A DNA stretch of 64,000 nt from JAWKWA01 sp041397765 (GCA_041397765.1 JAWKWA010000005.1:62001-126000), one strand, 5' to 3'; numbered from the stretch's first letter, positions 7,401-16,598 are shown. The notes: generated by a model not told the origin, from the sequence alone. Numbers and translations are program-made.

Positions 7401-8336
7401 ATGGTTCCCTTCACCCTGAAGCAATGCGCCTACCTGTCGGCGGTGGCGGCCGAGGGCGGCATCGCCCAGGCGGCGCGCGCGCTGAATGTCGCCCAGCCTT
7501 CGGTCGCCCAGGCGATCGACAAGCTCGAGGCGGTGACGGGCCTCACCCTCGTCGAGCGCCATCATGCCCGAGGCGTCACCTTGACGATGGCTGGACGGAC
7601 CTTCCTCGAGCGTGCGCGATCGCTGCTGGCTGCTGCCGACGAGATGGCCCGCGAGGCCAGGCAGATTGCCGATGGCGCCTCCGGCGAGATCAGGCTCGGT
7701 GCCTTCCCGACGATTGCCGCGATCTGCCTGCCCGGTCTGGTGCGCAGCTTCGCCACGGTCCGGCCGGCTGTGCGCATCCAACCGGTCGAGCTCGCTCTCA
7801 GGCCGCTCGCCGAGGCCGTTCGCGACAGCACCCTTGATCTCGGCCTCACCTACGACATCGGCGACAGCCTCGCCGGCCTGGCGAGGGTGAGGCTCGCCTC
7901 GGTGGTCCCGCGGGTGGTGCTGGCCGCCGGCCATCCCCTCGCCGCCGCCGGCCCGATCGATCTCGCCGACCTCGCGTCCGAGCCCTTCGTGATGTTCGAC
8001 GCTCCGGGCAGTCGCGAGTTCTACGAGGGGCTGATCGCCCGGGCAGGCCGCCGACCCGTGATCGGCTATCGCTCGACGACGCTCGAGGGCGTGCGCAGCG
8101 CCGTCGGCGCCGGCTTCGGCTATTCGATCGTGGCGCTTTCCCCGCCGAGCGACACCACCTACGAGGGCAACCGTCTCGCCGTCGTCGACATCCGCGATCC
8201 CAATCCCCTCGACATCGTCCTTGCCGTGCGCGAGACCATGGCGGGGGACCGGGCGATCGTGAGCTTCATCGAGCATGCGGCCGCCCATCTCGCCGCGAGC
8301 GGGCTCTGCTCGGCGGAGACGACTGCGCTGGCCTGA
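7401..8336 (+). CDS. LysR-family transcriptional regulator
   Basis: The 311-residue protein has the N-terminal winged helix-turn-helix of LysR regulators (about 4-63; ARALNVAQPSVAQAIDKLE is the recognition part). The co-inducer-binding type 2 periplasmic-like domain follows (GEIRLGAFPTIAAICLP onward to about 290). It is divergently placed to the Rieske oxygenase, the classical arrangement for an activator and its target. The nucleoside transporter gene follows 40 bp downstream on the same strand and could be co-transcribed. The effector is unknown. Confidence 0.9.
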   Translation: MVPFTLKQCAYLSAVAAEGGIAQAARALNVAQPSVAQAIDKLEAVTGLTLVERHHARGVTLTMAGRTFLERARSLLAAADEMAREARQIADGASGEIRLGAFPTIAAICLPGLVRSFATVRPAVRIQPVELALRPLAEAVRDSTLDLGLTYDIGDSLAGLARVRLASVVPRVVLAAGHPLAAAGPIDLADLASEPFVMFDAPGSREFYEGLIARAGRRPVIGYRSTTLEGVRSAVGAGFGYSIVALSPPSDTTYEGNRLAVVDIRDPNPLDIVLAVRETMAGDRAIVSFIEHAAAHLAASGLCSAETTALA

Positions 8337-8376
8337 GCCACGTGGCCGCGCGGCACCGGCAGTGGGGGAGACAGCC

Positions 8377-9651
8377 ATGCATCCGGCTCTGCAGAGCGTC
8401 CTTGGTCTCATTGCCCTGACCGGCATCGCCTGGGCGGCGAGCGAACGGCGCGAGGCCGTCACGCTGCGCACGGTGGCGGCGGGGCTTGGCCTGCAGATCG
8501 CGATCGCCGCCCTGATCCTGAAGACGCCTGGCACACGCCAGGTCTTCCTCTGGCTCAACCAGATCTTTCTCGGTCTCGAGACCGCGACCCGCGCCGGCAC
8601 CACCTTCGTGTTCGGCTATCTGGGTGGTGGCAAGCTGCCCTTTGCCGAGCCCTATCCGGGCGCGGGTTTCATCCTCGCCTTCCAGGCGCTGCCGATCCTG
8701 CTCGTGATGGGGGCGCTGTCGGCTGTTCTGTTCCACTGGCGCATCCTGCCCCTCGTCGTCCTCGGCTTCTCGCATGTGCTCCGGCGCGCCTTCGGCATCG
8801 GCGGCGCGGTCGGCGTCGCCACCGCCGCCAATGTCTTCGTCGGCATGGTCGAGGCGCCGCTGCTCGTCAGGCCCTATCTCGCCCGCCTGACGCGGTCCGA
8901 GCTCTTCATGGTGATGACGGCCGGCATGGCGACCATCGCCGGCACCGTGATGGTGATCTATGCGAGCATCCTCGGGCCGGTCCTTCAGGGCGCGCTCGGC
9001 CATCTGCTGACCGCCTCCATCATCTCGGCGCCCGCCGCCATCCTCGTCGCCCGCCTGATGGTGCCCGAGAAGGACCACACCGCCGGGTCGGCCGCGGCTG
9101 CTTCCGCCGATGAGATCGACGTGCCGCGCAGCGAGGCGACATCGACCATGGATGCCGTCACGCGCGGCACCGTGGCGGGCCTCGGCCTCTACCTCAACAT
9201 CCTCGCCATGCTCGTCGTCTTCGTCGCCCTCGTCAGCATCGTCAATCAGGTGCTGGCGCTGCTGCCGGCCTTCGACGGCAGCCCCGTGACGCTCGAGCGC
9301 CTGCTCGGTCTCGTCATGGCGCCGGTCGTCTGGCTGATCGGCATCCCCTGGGCGGAGGCGGGAACCGCGGGCGCGCTGATGGGCGTGAAGACGGTGCTGA
9401 ACGAGTTCATCGCCTATCTGCAACTCGCAGCCCTGCCGGCGGACGCCCTTTCGGAGCGCTCCCGCCTCCTCATGACCTACGCGCTCGCCGGCTTCGCCAA
9501 TTTCGGCTCGCTCGGCATCATGCTCGGCGGATTGACGGCCATGGTTCCCGAGCGCCGCGACGAGATCGTCGGCCTCGGGCTGAAATCGATCGTCTCGGGC
9601 ACTCTCGCGACATTGATGACCGGTGCCGTCGTCGGCATGCTCGTCTGGTGA
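8377..9651 (+). CDS. CNT-family nucleoside transporter (NupC-like)
   Basis: The 424-residue membrane protein matches concentrative nucleoside transporters. An N-terminal Nucleos_tra2_N region (QSVLGLIALTGIAWAASE) is followed by the gate segment around FVFGYLGGG and the C-terminal domain with GIPWAEAGTAGALMG-VKTVLNEFIAY, a CNT hallmark. The end shows FANFGSLGIMLGGLTAMVPE. It imports nucleosides with protons or sodium across the inner membrane. The ATG at 8377 follows GTGGGGGAG. Adenine deaminase lies downstream on the same strand, which suggests purine salvage or use as nitrogen source. Confidence 0.9.
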   Translation: MHPALQSVLGLIALTGIAWAASERREAVTLRTVAAGLGLQIAIAALILKTPGTRQVFLWLNQIFLGLETATRAGTTFVFGYLGGGKLPFAEPYPGAGFILAFQALPILLVMGALSAVLFHWRILPLVVLGFSHVLRRAFGIGGAVGVATAANVFVGMVEAPLLVRPYLARLTRSELFMVMTAGMATIAGTVMVIYASILGPVLQGALGHLLTASIISAPAAILVARLMVPEKDHTAGSAAAASADEIDVPRSEATSTMDAVTRGTVAGLGLYLNILAMLVVFVALVSIVNQVLALLPAFDGSPVTLERLLGLVMAPVVWLIGIPWAEAGTAGALMGVKTVLNEFIAYLQLAALPADALSERSRLLMTYALAGFANFGSLGIMLGGLTAMVPERRDEIVGLGLKSIVSGTLATLMTGAVVGMLVW

Positions 9652-9750
9652 GGCGGCGGATCGCGAGGCGGCGGATGGTCAGGCGGCGGGGCGACCGCTC
9701 GCATGCGCCGATTGCATGGGGCCCCGGTGCCTGCCTACTCTCGGTCCCGT

Positions 9751-9807
9751 CTTCGAGCTCAAACGAGGACTTCGAGCTGACACGAGGACTTGGAGCTCAT
9801 GCGAGGA
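9751..9807 (+). repeat. Three 19-bp tandem repeats ending in the ade ribosome binding site
   Basis: Three consecutive 19-bp units of the form CTTNGAGCTNANNCGAGGA lie at 9751-9769, 9770-9788 and 9789-9807. The last unit ends in GAGGA and runs into the GAGGAGG Shine-Dalgarno sequence of ade (ATG at 9818). The array thus offers three ribosome-binding-like motifs in series. Whether this matters for translation is unknown. Confidence 0.8.
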
Positions 9808-9817
9808 GGATCGCGCG

Positions 9818-11617
9818 ATGGCACGGCCGAAGCCCTGGGGTGAATGCGCCGCCCGCCTGATCGACGTCGCCATGGGGCGCACGCCGGCCGATCTCGTCGT
9901 GCGCAACGGGCGCTGGGTCAACGTGCATTCGGGCGACATCATCCCCGCGACCGATATTGCCATCGCCGAGGGCCGCTTCGCCTATGTCGGCCCCGATGCG
10001 CGCCATGCCATCGGTGCCGCCACCCGCGTGATCGAGGCGGACGGGCGCTATCTCGTCCCGGGGCTCTGCGACGGCCACATGCATGTCGAGAGCGGCATGG
10101 TGACGGTCACCGAGTTTGCCCGCGCCGTCATCCCGCACGGCACCACCACCATGATGATCGATCCGCACGAGATCGCCAATGTGCTGGGGCTGGCGGGCGT
10201 GCGCCTCATGCACGACGAGGCGATGCGACTGCCCGTCAACATCTTCGTGCAGATGCCGAGCTGCGTGCCGAGCGCGCCGGGCCTGGAGACGCCGGGCGCC
10301 CGCATCGGCGCTGCCGAGGTCGCCGAGGCGATGGCCTGGCCGGGCATCGTCGGGCTCGGCGAGATGATGAATTTTCCAGGTGTCGTCGCCGCCGATGAAG
10401 TGATGCTGGCGGAGATGGCGGCGACGGCGCGGGCCGGCCGGGTGATCGGCGGCCACTACGCATCGCCCGATCTCGGCCGCGCCTTCCACGCCTATGCGGC
10501 CGGCGGCCCCGCCGACGACCACGAGGGCACGCGTATCGAGGATGCCATCGCGCGGGTGCGTCAGGGCATGCGGGCCATGCTGCGCCTCGGCTCGGCCTGG
10601 TACGACGTCGCAGCCCAGGTCAAGGCGGTCACCGAGCAGGGCCTCGATAGCCGCAACTTCATCCTGTGCACCGACGACAGCCATTCCGGCACGCTCGTCG
10701 GCGAGGGTCACATGAACCGCGTCGTGCGCCACGCCATCGCCTGCGGCCTGAGGCCGGTGACGGCGATCCAGATGGCGAGCCTCAACACTGCCACCCATTT
10801 CGGCCTCGAGCGCGAGCTCGGCTCGATCGCGCCCGGACGCATCGCCGACCTCATCCTGTCGAGCGATCTGCCGACCTTGCCGGTCGAGCTGGTCGTCGCC
10901 CGCGGCGAGGTGCTGGCGGAGAATGGCCGCCTCGTCGCCGACATCGCACCGGCCGACTATCCCCAAAGCGCCCGCAATACCGTCAGGCTCGGCCGGGCGC
11001 TCGCGCCGGCCGACTTCGACATCGCCGCACCCGCCCATGCGGCCACCGTCGAGGTCCGCGTCATCGGCGTCGTCGAGAACCAGGCGCCGACCCGCGCCTT
11101 GACGAGGCATCTGGGGATCGAGAACGGCATCATCGCCATGGACCGCGCCGGCGACGTCTGTCAGATCGCGCTCGTCGAGCGCCATCGCGGCACCGGCGGC
11201 GTCGTCAACGGCTTCGTCTCGGGCTTCGGCTACGACCGGCCCTGCGCGGTCGCCAGCACCGTCGCCCATGACAGCCACCACATGATTGTCGTCGGCACCG
11301 ACAAGGCCGATATGGCGATGGCGGCAAACCGCCTCGCCGCGGTCGGCGGCGGCGTCGTGGTGATCTCTGAGGGCCGCGAGCTCGCCCTCGTCGAGCTGCC
11401 GATCGCCGGCCTCATGTCGAACGAGCGGGCCGAGATCGTCGCCGCCAAGGCCGACCGCATGGTCGAGGCGATGCGCGCCTGCGGCTGCCGGCTGAACAAC
11501 GCCTATATGCAGCACTCGCTGCTGGCGCTCGTCGTCATCCCCGAATTGCGCATCTCCGATATCGGCCTCATCGACGTGAGGGAGTTCCGCCCGACCGAGG
11601 TCGTCGTTCCGGCCTGA
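9818..11617 (+). CDS. ade: Adenine deaminase
   Basis: The 599-residue amidohydrolase converts adenine to hypoxanthine and ammonia. It shows the metal-binding LCDGHMHVESGM near residues 84-95, the following PHGTTTMMIDPHEIANVLG and the CTDDSHSGTLVGEGHMNRVVR segment typical of bacterial Ade. The C-terminal adenine-deaminase domain has RHRGTGGVVNGFVSGFG. Length is standard. The ATG at 9818 lies just behind GAGGAGG; the open frame extends upstream through the 19-bp repeats but without family similarity. With the nucleoside carrier upstream it suggests adenosine or adenine use. Confidence 0.92.
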   Translation: MARPKPWGECAARLIDVAMGRTPADLVVRNGRWVNVHSGDIIPATDIAIAEGRFAYVGPDARHAIGAATRVIEADGRYLVPGLCDGHMHVESGMVTVTEFARAVIPHGTTTMMIDPHEIANVLGLAGVRLMHDEAMRLPVNIFVQMPSCVPSAPGLETPGARIGAAEVAEAMAWPGIVGLGEMMNFPGVVAADEVMLAEMAATARAGRVIGGHYASPDLGRAFHAYAAGGPADDHEGTRIEDAIARVRQGMRAMLRLGSAWYDVAAQVKAVTEQGLDSRNFILCTDDSHSGTLVGEGHMNRVVRHAIACGLRPVTAIQMASLNTATHFGLERELGSIAPGRIADLILSSDLPTLPVELVVARGEVLAENGRLVADIAPADYPQSARNTVRLGRALAPADFDIAAPAHAATVEVRVIGVVENQAPTRALTRHLGIENGIIAMDRAGDVCQIALVERHRGTGGVVNGFVSGFGYDRPCAVASTVAHDSHHMIVVGTDKADMAMAANRLAAVGGGVVVISEGRELALVELPIAGLMSNERAEIVAAKADRMVEAMRACGCRLNNAYMQHSLLALVVIPELRISDIGLIDVREFRPTEVVVPA

Positions 11618-11671
11618 CCGGCGTGCCGGCGCAAGACCCGCCCGGGCCGGCCTTTGGCAGGCCTGACCGGC

Positions 11672-11734
11672 ACTATAGGTGCAGAACTATAGACACGATC
11701 TATATGTGACATAGGCGGATGCACGTTGACATAG
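11672..11734. promoter_or_regulatory. AT-rich control region upstream of the phosphonate-type ABC operon
   Basis: In an otherwise GC-rich gap of 274 bp, this patch holds ACTATAG twice (11672 and 11687), a perfect inverted repeat TATAGA-N5-TCTATA at 11688-11704, and the direct pair GTGACATAG (11706) and TTGACATAG (11726). TTGACA at 11726-11731 could serve as a -35 element. The arrangement looks like a regulator-bound promoter, for example a GntR- or LysR-type site, but no regulator gene is next to it. Confidence 0.45.
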
Positions 11735-11891
11735 TCAGGCGCGCCAAGGATCATTTCCTGCACGCGGCAATCGGCGACATTCCCTTCCGGCCGCGCAAGA
11801 GAGGTCCGAGGGCATCGGGCGTCATGCCTGTGTCATCGGTCCGCACTAGACCGGCGCCGGTTCAACAGCCGCCCCTCAGGGAGGAAATCCG

Positions 11892-12932
11892 ATGAGAAGT
11901 TCACTGGTGCGTTCGCTCGGCCTCGTTGCGGCCGGTGCGCTCGTCTCCATGCTCGGCCTCGCAGCCCCCGCTGCCGCCCAGACCGAGCTCACCGTCTATA
12001 CGGCGGTCGAGGCGGAGGACCTGCAGCGCTATGCCGAGACCTTCAACAAGGCGCATCCGGACATCAAGATCAACTGGGTTCGCGATTCGACCGGCGTCAT
12101 CACGGCGAAGCTGCTCGCCGAGAAGGACAACCCGCAGGCCGACGTGATCTGGGGCCTCGCGGCATCCTCGCTGCTCGTCCTCAAATCCGAGGGAATGCTC
12201 GAGGGCTATGCGCCCAAGGGCGTCGAGATGCTCGATGCCAAGTTCGTCGACAAGTCGGACCCGCCCCAGTGGGTCGGCATGGACGCCTGGGTCGCCTCGA
12301 TCTGCTTCAACACCGTCGAGGCCGGCAAGCTCAACCTGCCTGCGCCCAAGTCCTGGAAGGATCTGCTCGATCCGGTCTACAAGGGCCATGTGATCATGCC
12401 GAACCCGGCCTCCTCGGGCACCGGCTTCCTCGACGTCTCCTCCTGGCTGCAGATGATGGGCGAGGACGGCGGCTGGAAGTACATGGACGGCCTGCACGAG
12501 AACATCGCCCGCTACACGCATTCGGGCTCCAAGCCCTGCAAGATGGCGGCGGCCGGCGAGATCCCGATCGGCATCTCCTTCGCCTTCCGCGGCGCCAAGG
12601 AGAAGCAGAAGGGCGCCCCCGTCGAGATCATCGTGCCGGAGGAGGGCGTCGGCTGGGACATGGAGGCGACCGCCATCGTCGCCGGCACCTCGAAGGGCGA
12701 TGCCGCCCGCACGCTGGTCGACTGGTCGATCACCCGCGAGGCGAACGAGATGTACAATGTCGGCTATGCGGTCGTCGCCATGAACGGCGTCGCCAAGCCG
12801 GTCGAGCACTTCCCCCCGACGCTCATCGAGAAGATGATCGCCAACGACTTCGAGTGGGCCGCCAACAACCGCGCCCGCATCCTCGAGGAGTGGTCGAAGC
12901 GCTACGACAGCAAGTCCGAGCCCAAGAGCTGA
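11892..12932 (+). CDS. phnS: ABC substrate-binding protein, 2-aminoethylphosphonate type
   Basis: The 346-residue periplasmic protein has a signal peptide ending AAPAAAAQ-like near residue 30, then the Fe3+/phosphonate-type binding fold beginning ELTVYTAVEAEDLQRYAETF. The segments VIWGLAASSLLVLKSEGMLEG, WVGMDAWVASICFNT and PASSGTGFLDVSSWLQMMG are characteristic of the putative 2-aminoethylphosphonate receptor family. It would bind the substrate for the ATPase and permease encoded downstream. The exact ligand is inferred from family only; polyamine or iron ligands are less likely. A terminator-like hairpin follows it, so it may be made in excess over the permease. Confidence 0.8.
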   Translation: MRSSLVRSLGLVAAGALVSMLGLAAPAAAQTELTVYTAVEAEDLQRYAETFNKAHPDIKINWVRDSTGVITAKLLAEKDNPQADVIWGLAASSLLVLKSEGMLEGYAPKGVEMLDAKFVDKSDPPQWVGMDAWVASICFNTVEAGKLNLPAPKSWKDLLDPVYKGHVIMPNPASSGTGFLDVSSWLQMMGEDGGWKYMDGLHENIARYTHSGSKPCKMAAAGEIPIGISFAFRGAKEKQKGAPVEIIVPEEGVGWDMEATAIVAGTSKGDAARTLVDWSITREANEMYNVGYAVVAMNGVAKPVEHFPPTLIEKMIANDFEWAANNRARILEEWSKRYDSKSEPKS

Positions 12933-12946
12933 CGTGACGAGACGCC

Positions 12947-13003
12947 TGCCGCAAGGCAGGTGAGAGCAGTCGACGGGCCGGCGGCCAGATTTCGCCGGCC
13001 CGT
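12947..13003 (+). terminator. Two hairpins after the binding-protein gene (partial terminator or mRNA stabiliser)
   Basis: CCTGCC-GCAA-GGCAGG (12947-12962) is a short tetraloop hairpin. A second stem pairs ACGGGCCGGCG (12973-12983) with CGCCGGCCCGT (12993-13003), 11 bp with a 9-nt loop, followed by TCTTG. The pair lies between the receptor gene and the ATPase gene of the same transporter. This fits the common uneven expression of ABC receptors over their membrane parts; the effect is inferred. Confidence 0.5.
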
Positions 13004-13148
13004 TCTTGAAATATGCGAAGTGGTGGGCTGCGGTGGTCTGCCTGGTTCCTCGCGTGGCAAGTGCCGTCTCGCCCGGTGGGACGCGAGGCCGCGCCCGGCA
13101 ACGCTGGCGGGATCCGGCCGCGCGGCGATGATCGAGGATGCCGCGCCG

Positions 13149-14276
13149 ATGTCTGCAGACAACTCCGATGGCCGCAGTCGCCCCTTTCTCAGGATCAGGG
13201 GGCTGACCAAGCGCTTCGGTTCCTTCGTTGCGCTGAACGGCGTGTCGCTCGATGTCGGCGAAGGCGAATTCGTCTGCTTCCTTGGTCCCTCCGGCTGCGG
13301 CAAGACCACGTTCCTGCGCGCCATCGCCGGTCTCGACATCCAGGACGAGGGCACCGTCGAGCAGGCCGGCCGGGACATTTCCGCATTGCCCGCCTCGCAG
13401 CGCGATTTCGGCATCGTCTTCCAGTCCTACGCGCTGTTCCCCAACCTGACGGTCACGCGCAACGTCGCCTATGGACTGCAGAACTCGGGCATGAGGCGCG
13501 ACGCCGTCGACAAGCGCGTCGCCGAGCTGCTCTCGCTCGTCGGCCTGCCCGACCAGGGTCGCAAATATCCATCCCAGCTCTCCGGCGGCCAGCAGCAGCG
13601 CGTCGCCCTCGCCCGCGCACTCGCGACCTCGCCGGGGCTCCTCCTCCTCGACGAGCCGCTGTCGGCCCTCGACGCCAAGGTCCGCGTCCATCTGCGCCAC
13701 GAGGTCAAGCAGCTCCAGCATCGGCTCGGCGTCACCACCATCATGGTCACCCACGACCAGGAGGAGGCGCTGACCATGGCGGACCGCATCGTGGTGATGA
13801 ACAAGGGGGTGATCGAGCAGGTCGGCACGCCGACCGAGATCTATCGCGAGCCGGAGTCGCTCTTCGTCGCCGACTTCATCGGCGAGACCAACAAGTTCCC
13901 CGTGACGGTCGAGGGCAGTGAGGTGGTCGAGCTCGGTGGCCAGAAGGTCGCCGTCCGCCGTCATGGTTTCGCAAGCGGCGAGCAGGCGCTGCTCGTCGTG
14001 CGGCCGGAGGACGTCATTCCCCATGCGGTTGCCGGCAAGAGCGATCAGGGAGCGGGCGTGCCGAACCGGATGCGCGCCCGGATCGACGCCATGGAGTTCC
14101 TCGGCGCTTCCTGGCGCAGCTTCCTCACCCGCACCGGCAGCGGCGATGCGGCTGGGCTCGTCGCCAATTTCTCCGTCAACGCCATCCGCCGGCTCGGCCT
14201 GGAGGAGGGCCAGGAGATCTTGATCGATCTGCCCGCCGAGCGTCTGCTCGTCTTCCCGGCGAAGGGCGGCATCTGA
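13149..14276 (+). CDS. phnT: ABC transporter ATP-binding protein, 2-aminoethylphosphonate type
   Basis: The 375-residue protein has Walker A GPSGCGKTT at about 46-54, the Q-loop in FQSYALFPNLTV, the signature LSGGQQQR, Walker B LLLLDEPLSALD and the switch His in MVTHDQEEAL. A C-terminal TOBE-like domain (RARIDAMEFLGASWRSFL) follows, as in importers of the PotA/FbpC/PhnT group. It powers the permease encoded 2 bp downstream. I chose ATG 13149 because GAGG lies about 11 nt upstream; ATG 13128 (seven residues longer) is possible, and the far longer open frame is not supported. Confidence 0.85.
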   Translation: MSADNSDGRSRPFLRIRGLTKRFGSFVALNGVSLDVGEGEFVCFLGPSGCGKTTFLRAIAGLDIQDEGTVEQAGRDISALPASQRDFGIVFQSYALFPNLTVTRNVAYGLQNSGMRRDAVDKRVAELLSLVGLPDQGRKYPSQLSGGQQQRVALARALATSPGLLLLDEPLSALDAKVRVHLRHEVKQLQHRLGVTTIMVTHDQEEALTMADRIVVMNKGVIEQVGTPTEIYREPESLFVADFIGETNKFPVTVEGSEVVELGGQKVAVRRHGFASGEQALLVVRPEDVIPHAVAGKSDQGAGVPNRMRARIDAMEFLGASWRSFLTRTGSGDAAGLVANFSVNAIRRLGLEEGQEILIDLPAERLLVFPAKGGI

Positions 14277-14278
14277 CC

Positions 14279-16291
14279 ATGGCGAGCCTCGAGACAGCCG
14301 AAACGGGCGCGCCGCCCCCCCGCATCCGTCCGCGCCTCAGCTCCGACGACTGGGTGATGCGCGCCTATATGATCGTCGTCATCCTCTATCTGCTGGTGAC
14401 GCTCGTCCTGCCGCTCTATGCGATGCTGTCGCGCTCGTTCTCGACCTTCTCCTTCGACCTGTCGGCCTACGAGTTCCAGGTCGACAAGGGCGAAGGCTTC
14501 GGGCCTGTGCGCACCGCCGCCGAGCTCAACGCTGAGACGCAGGCCGTGCCGCCCGAGAAGCTCGCGGCGACCGGCGACGGCCGCCTGTCGGTGACCGGCT
14601 TCTTCCCCGATTTCAGCTTCCGCAGCACGACCCGCTATCGCATTCGCAACGTCACCGCCGATGGCCACTTCCTGTTCGGCAGCGAGCGCATCGCCGGCAC
14701 CGCGTGGCACGACTATTCGAGCAACGACTTCCGCCGCCTCTCGCTGCGTCCTGCCCGATCGCTCGGCCTTGCCAACTATCTGCGGTATTTCCAGACGCCG
14801 GCGCTCTCGAGTTCGATCTGGAACTCGCTGTTCATCTCGCTGCTCAGCACGCTCATCACCGTCTCGCTCGCCTTCGGCTTCTCCTACGCCATCCAGCGCA
14901 CCCGCATGCCGATGAAGCCTGTGTTCCGGCTCGTCGCCATGATCCCGATCCTCGTGCCTTCGCTGCTGCCGGGCATCGCCCTCGTCTATCTGTTCGGCAA
15001 TCAGGGCTTCCTGAAGAGTCTGCTGTTCGGCAATTCCATCTACGGTCCGATCGGCATCGTCATCGGCACGGTGTTCTTCACCTTCCCGCACGCCTTCCTC
15101 ATCATCCAGACCGCGCTCTCGATCGCCGATCAGCGTCTCTACGAGGCCTCGACGGCGCTGAGGGCCAGCCCGTGGCGGACCTTCTGGACGGTGACGGTGC
15201 CGGGCGCCCGCTACGGTCTCGTCTCGGCGGCCTTCGTCGTCTTCAATCTCGCCATCACCGATTTCGGCCTCCCCAAGGTGATCGGCGGTCAGTTCAACGT
15301 GCTCGCCGTCGACATCTACAAGCAGGTGATCGGCCAGCAGAACTTCGAGATGGGCGCGGTCGTCTCGGTGGTGCTGCTCTTGCCCGCGCTCCTCGCCTTT
15401 GCCATCGACCACTTGATGCAGCGCCGCCAGGTGGCGCTGCTCTCGGCCCGCTCCGTGCCCTACGAGGCCAAGCGCTCGGCGATCATCGACAATGTTGCGC
15501 TCGTCTACTGCCTGCTGGTTGCGCTCTTCATCGCTGGCCTGCTGGCGGTCTGCCAGTACGCCGCCCTCGTCAAGCTGTGGCCCTACAACCTCGAGCTGAC
15601 GCTCCACAATTTCAACTTCGACATCGTCGACGGCGGCGGCTGGGCCTCGTTCTGGAACTCGATCGAGCTCGCCCTCTGGACGGCGGCGATCGGCACGGTG
15701 ATCGTCTTCACCGGCGCCTACATGGTCGAGAAGTCGCGCGGCTTCACCGGCGGGCGCACGCTGTTCCACCTCTTTGCCATGATGCCGATGGCGATCCCGG
15801 GCATGGTGCTCGGCCTCGCCTATATCTTCTTCTTCAACGATCCGGCGAACCCGCTGCACGCCATCTACGGCACCATGGCGATCCTCGTCGTCTGCACGGT
15901 CACCCATTTCTACACCGTCTCGCATCTGACGGCGTTGACCGCGCTGAAGCAGATGGACCCCGAGTTCGAGGCGGTGTCGGCGTCCTTGAAGCAGCCCTTC
16001 CACCGGCTGTTCGCGCAGGTGACGGTGCCGGTCTCGCTGCCCGCCATCCTCGATATCTCGATCTACCTCTTCGTCAACGCCATGACGACGGTCTCGGCCG
16101 TGGTCTTCCTCTACGCGCCCCACACCACGCTCGCCTCGGTCGCGGTGCTGAACATGGACGATGCCGGCGACATCGCGCCGGCCGCCGCCATGGGCATGAT
16201 GATCTTCTATACGAACGCCATTGCCCGCGGCGTCCATCTCATGCTGACCCGCGGCGTCACGGCGCGGACCCAGGCCTGGCGGCGGCGCTGA
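14279..16291 (+). CDS. phnU: ABC permease with two fused BPD domains, 2-aminoethylphosphonate type
   Basis: The 670-residue inner-membrane protein has two binding-protein-dependent permease domains in one chain. Each carries a cytoplasmic EAA loop: EASTALRASPWRTFWTVTVP and EAVSASLKQPFHRLFAQVTV. Between the first membrane helix (about 24-47) and the first permease core lies a periplasmic insert of roughly 110 residues (YEFQVDKGEGFGPVR to TAWHDYSSNDF). This fits the fused permeases annotated with 2-aminoethylphosphonate or iron transporters. The start is 2 bp after the ATPase stop. The insert makes it longer than typical ~570-residue fused permeases. Confidence 0.85.
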   Translation: MASLETAETGAPPPRIRPRLSSDDWVMRAYMIVVILYLLVTLVLPLYAMLSRSFSTFSFDLSAYEFQVDKGEGFGPVRTAAELNAETQAVPPEKLAATGDGRLSVTGFFPDFSFRSTTRYRIRNVTADGHFLFGSERIAGTAWHDYSSNDFRRLSLRPARSLGLANYLRYFQTPALSSSIWNSLFISLLSTLITVSLAFGFSYAIQRTRMPMKPVFRLVAMIPILVPSLLPGIALVYLFGNQGFLKSLLFGNSIYGPIGIVIGTVFFTFPHAFLIIQTALSIADQRLYEASTALRASPWRTFWTVTVPGARYGLVSAAFVVFNLAITDFGLPKVIGGQFNVLAVDIYKQVIGQQNFEMGAVVSVVLLLPALLAFAIDHLMQRRQVALLSARSVPYEAKRSAIIDNVALVYCLLVALFIAGLLAVCQYAALVKLWPYNLELTLHNFNFDIVDGGGWASFWNSIELALWTAAIGTVIVFTGAYMVEKSRGFTGGRTLFHLFAMMPMAIPGMVLGLAYIFFFNDPANPLHAIYGTMAILVVCTVTHFYTVSHLTALTALKQMDPEFEAVSASLKQPFHRLFAQVTVPVSLPAILDISIYLFVNAMTTVSAVVFLYAPHTTLASVAVLNMDDAGDIAPAAAMGMMIFYTNAIARGVHLMLTRGVTARTQAWRRR

Positions 16292-16555
16292 CGCTGGCGC
16301 GGCCCTGAGGCCCGAGGCCGGCAACAGTACGGCCTGCCGGGACCCCAGGACCGGGCCCCCGCCGGGTCGTGAACGCGACCGTCGCCCCGGCCACTTCAAG
16401 TCGATGCCAAGTGAAGGCGCGCCGCTTGTTTGGCCGAATGCCCGCCTCGGAAATTGACCAGCCCGCGGCACCGTCGTGCCGAAGTGGTACGGCCGGCACC
16501 GCCCGCCGTCCTTTACCGACTCGAAGTATCGGCAGGGCGGGTGCGAAAAAGCCAT

Positions 16556-16598
16556 TTGCAGTCCCCGGAGCGTCCTAATAAAGTCCTGCCGGGGGACT
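16556..16598 (+). promoter_or_regulatory. Candidate promoter of the large RTX gene with overlapping dyad
   Basis: TTGCAG (16556-16561) and TAAAGT (16579-16584) are spaced by 17 bp, a good match to a housekeeping promoter for this group. An inverted repeat, AGTCCCCGG (16560-16568) and CCGGGGGACT (16589-16598), brackets the -10 element and could be an operator. If used, the transcript has an untranslated leader of about 250 nt. This is prediction only. Confidence 0.45.

Noticed and set aside
16257..16499. Small minus-strand protein before the large RTX gene
   Set aside because: 80 codons of Arg/Gly/Pro-rich sequence overlapping the permease 3' end, without ribosome binding site or recognisable pattern.
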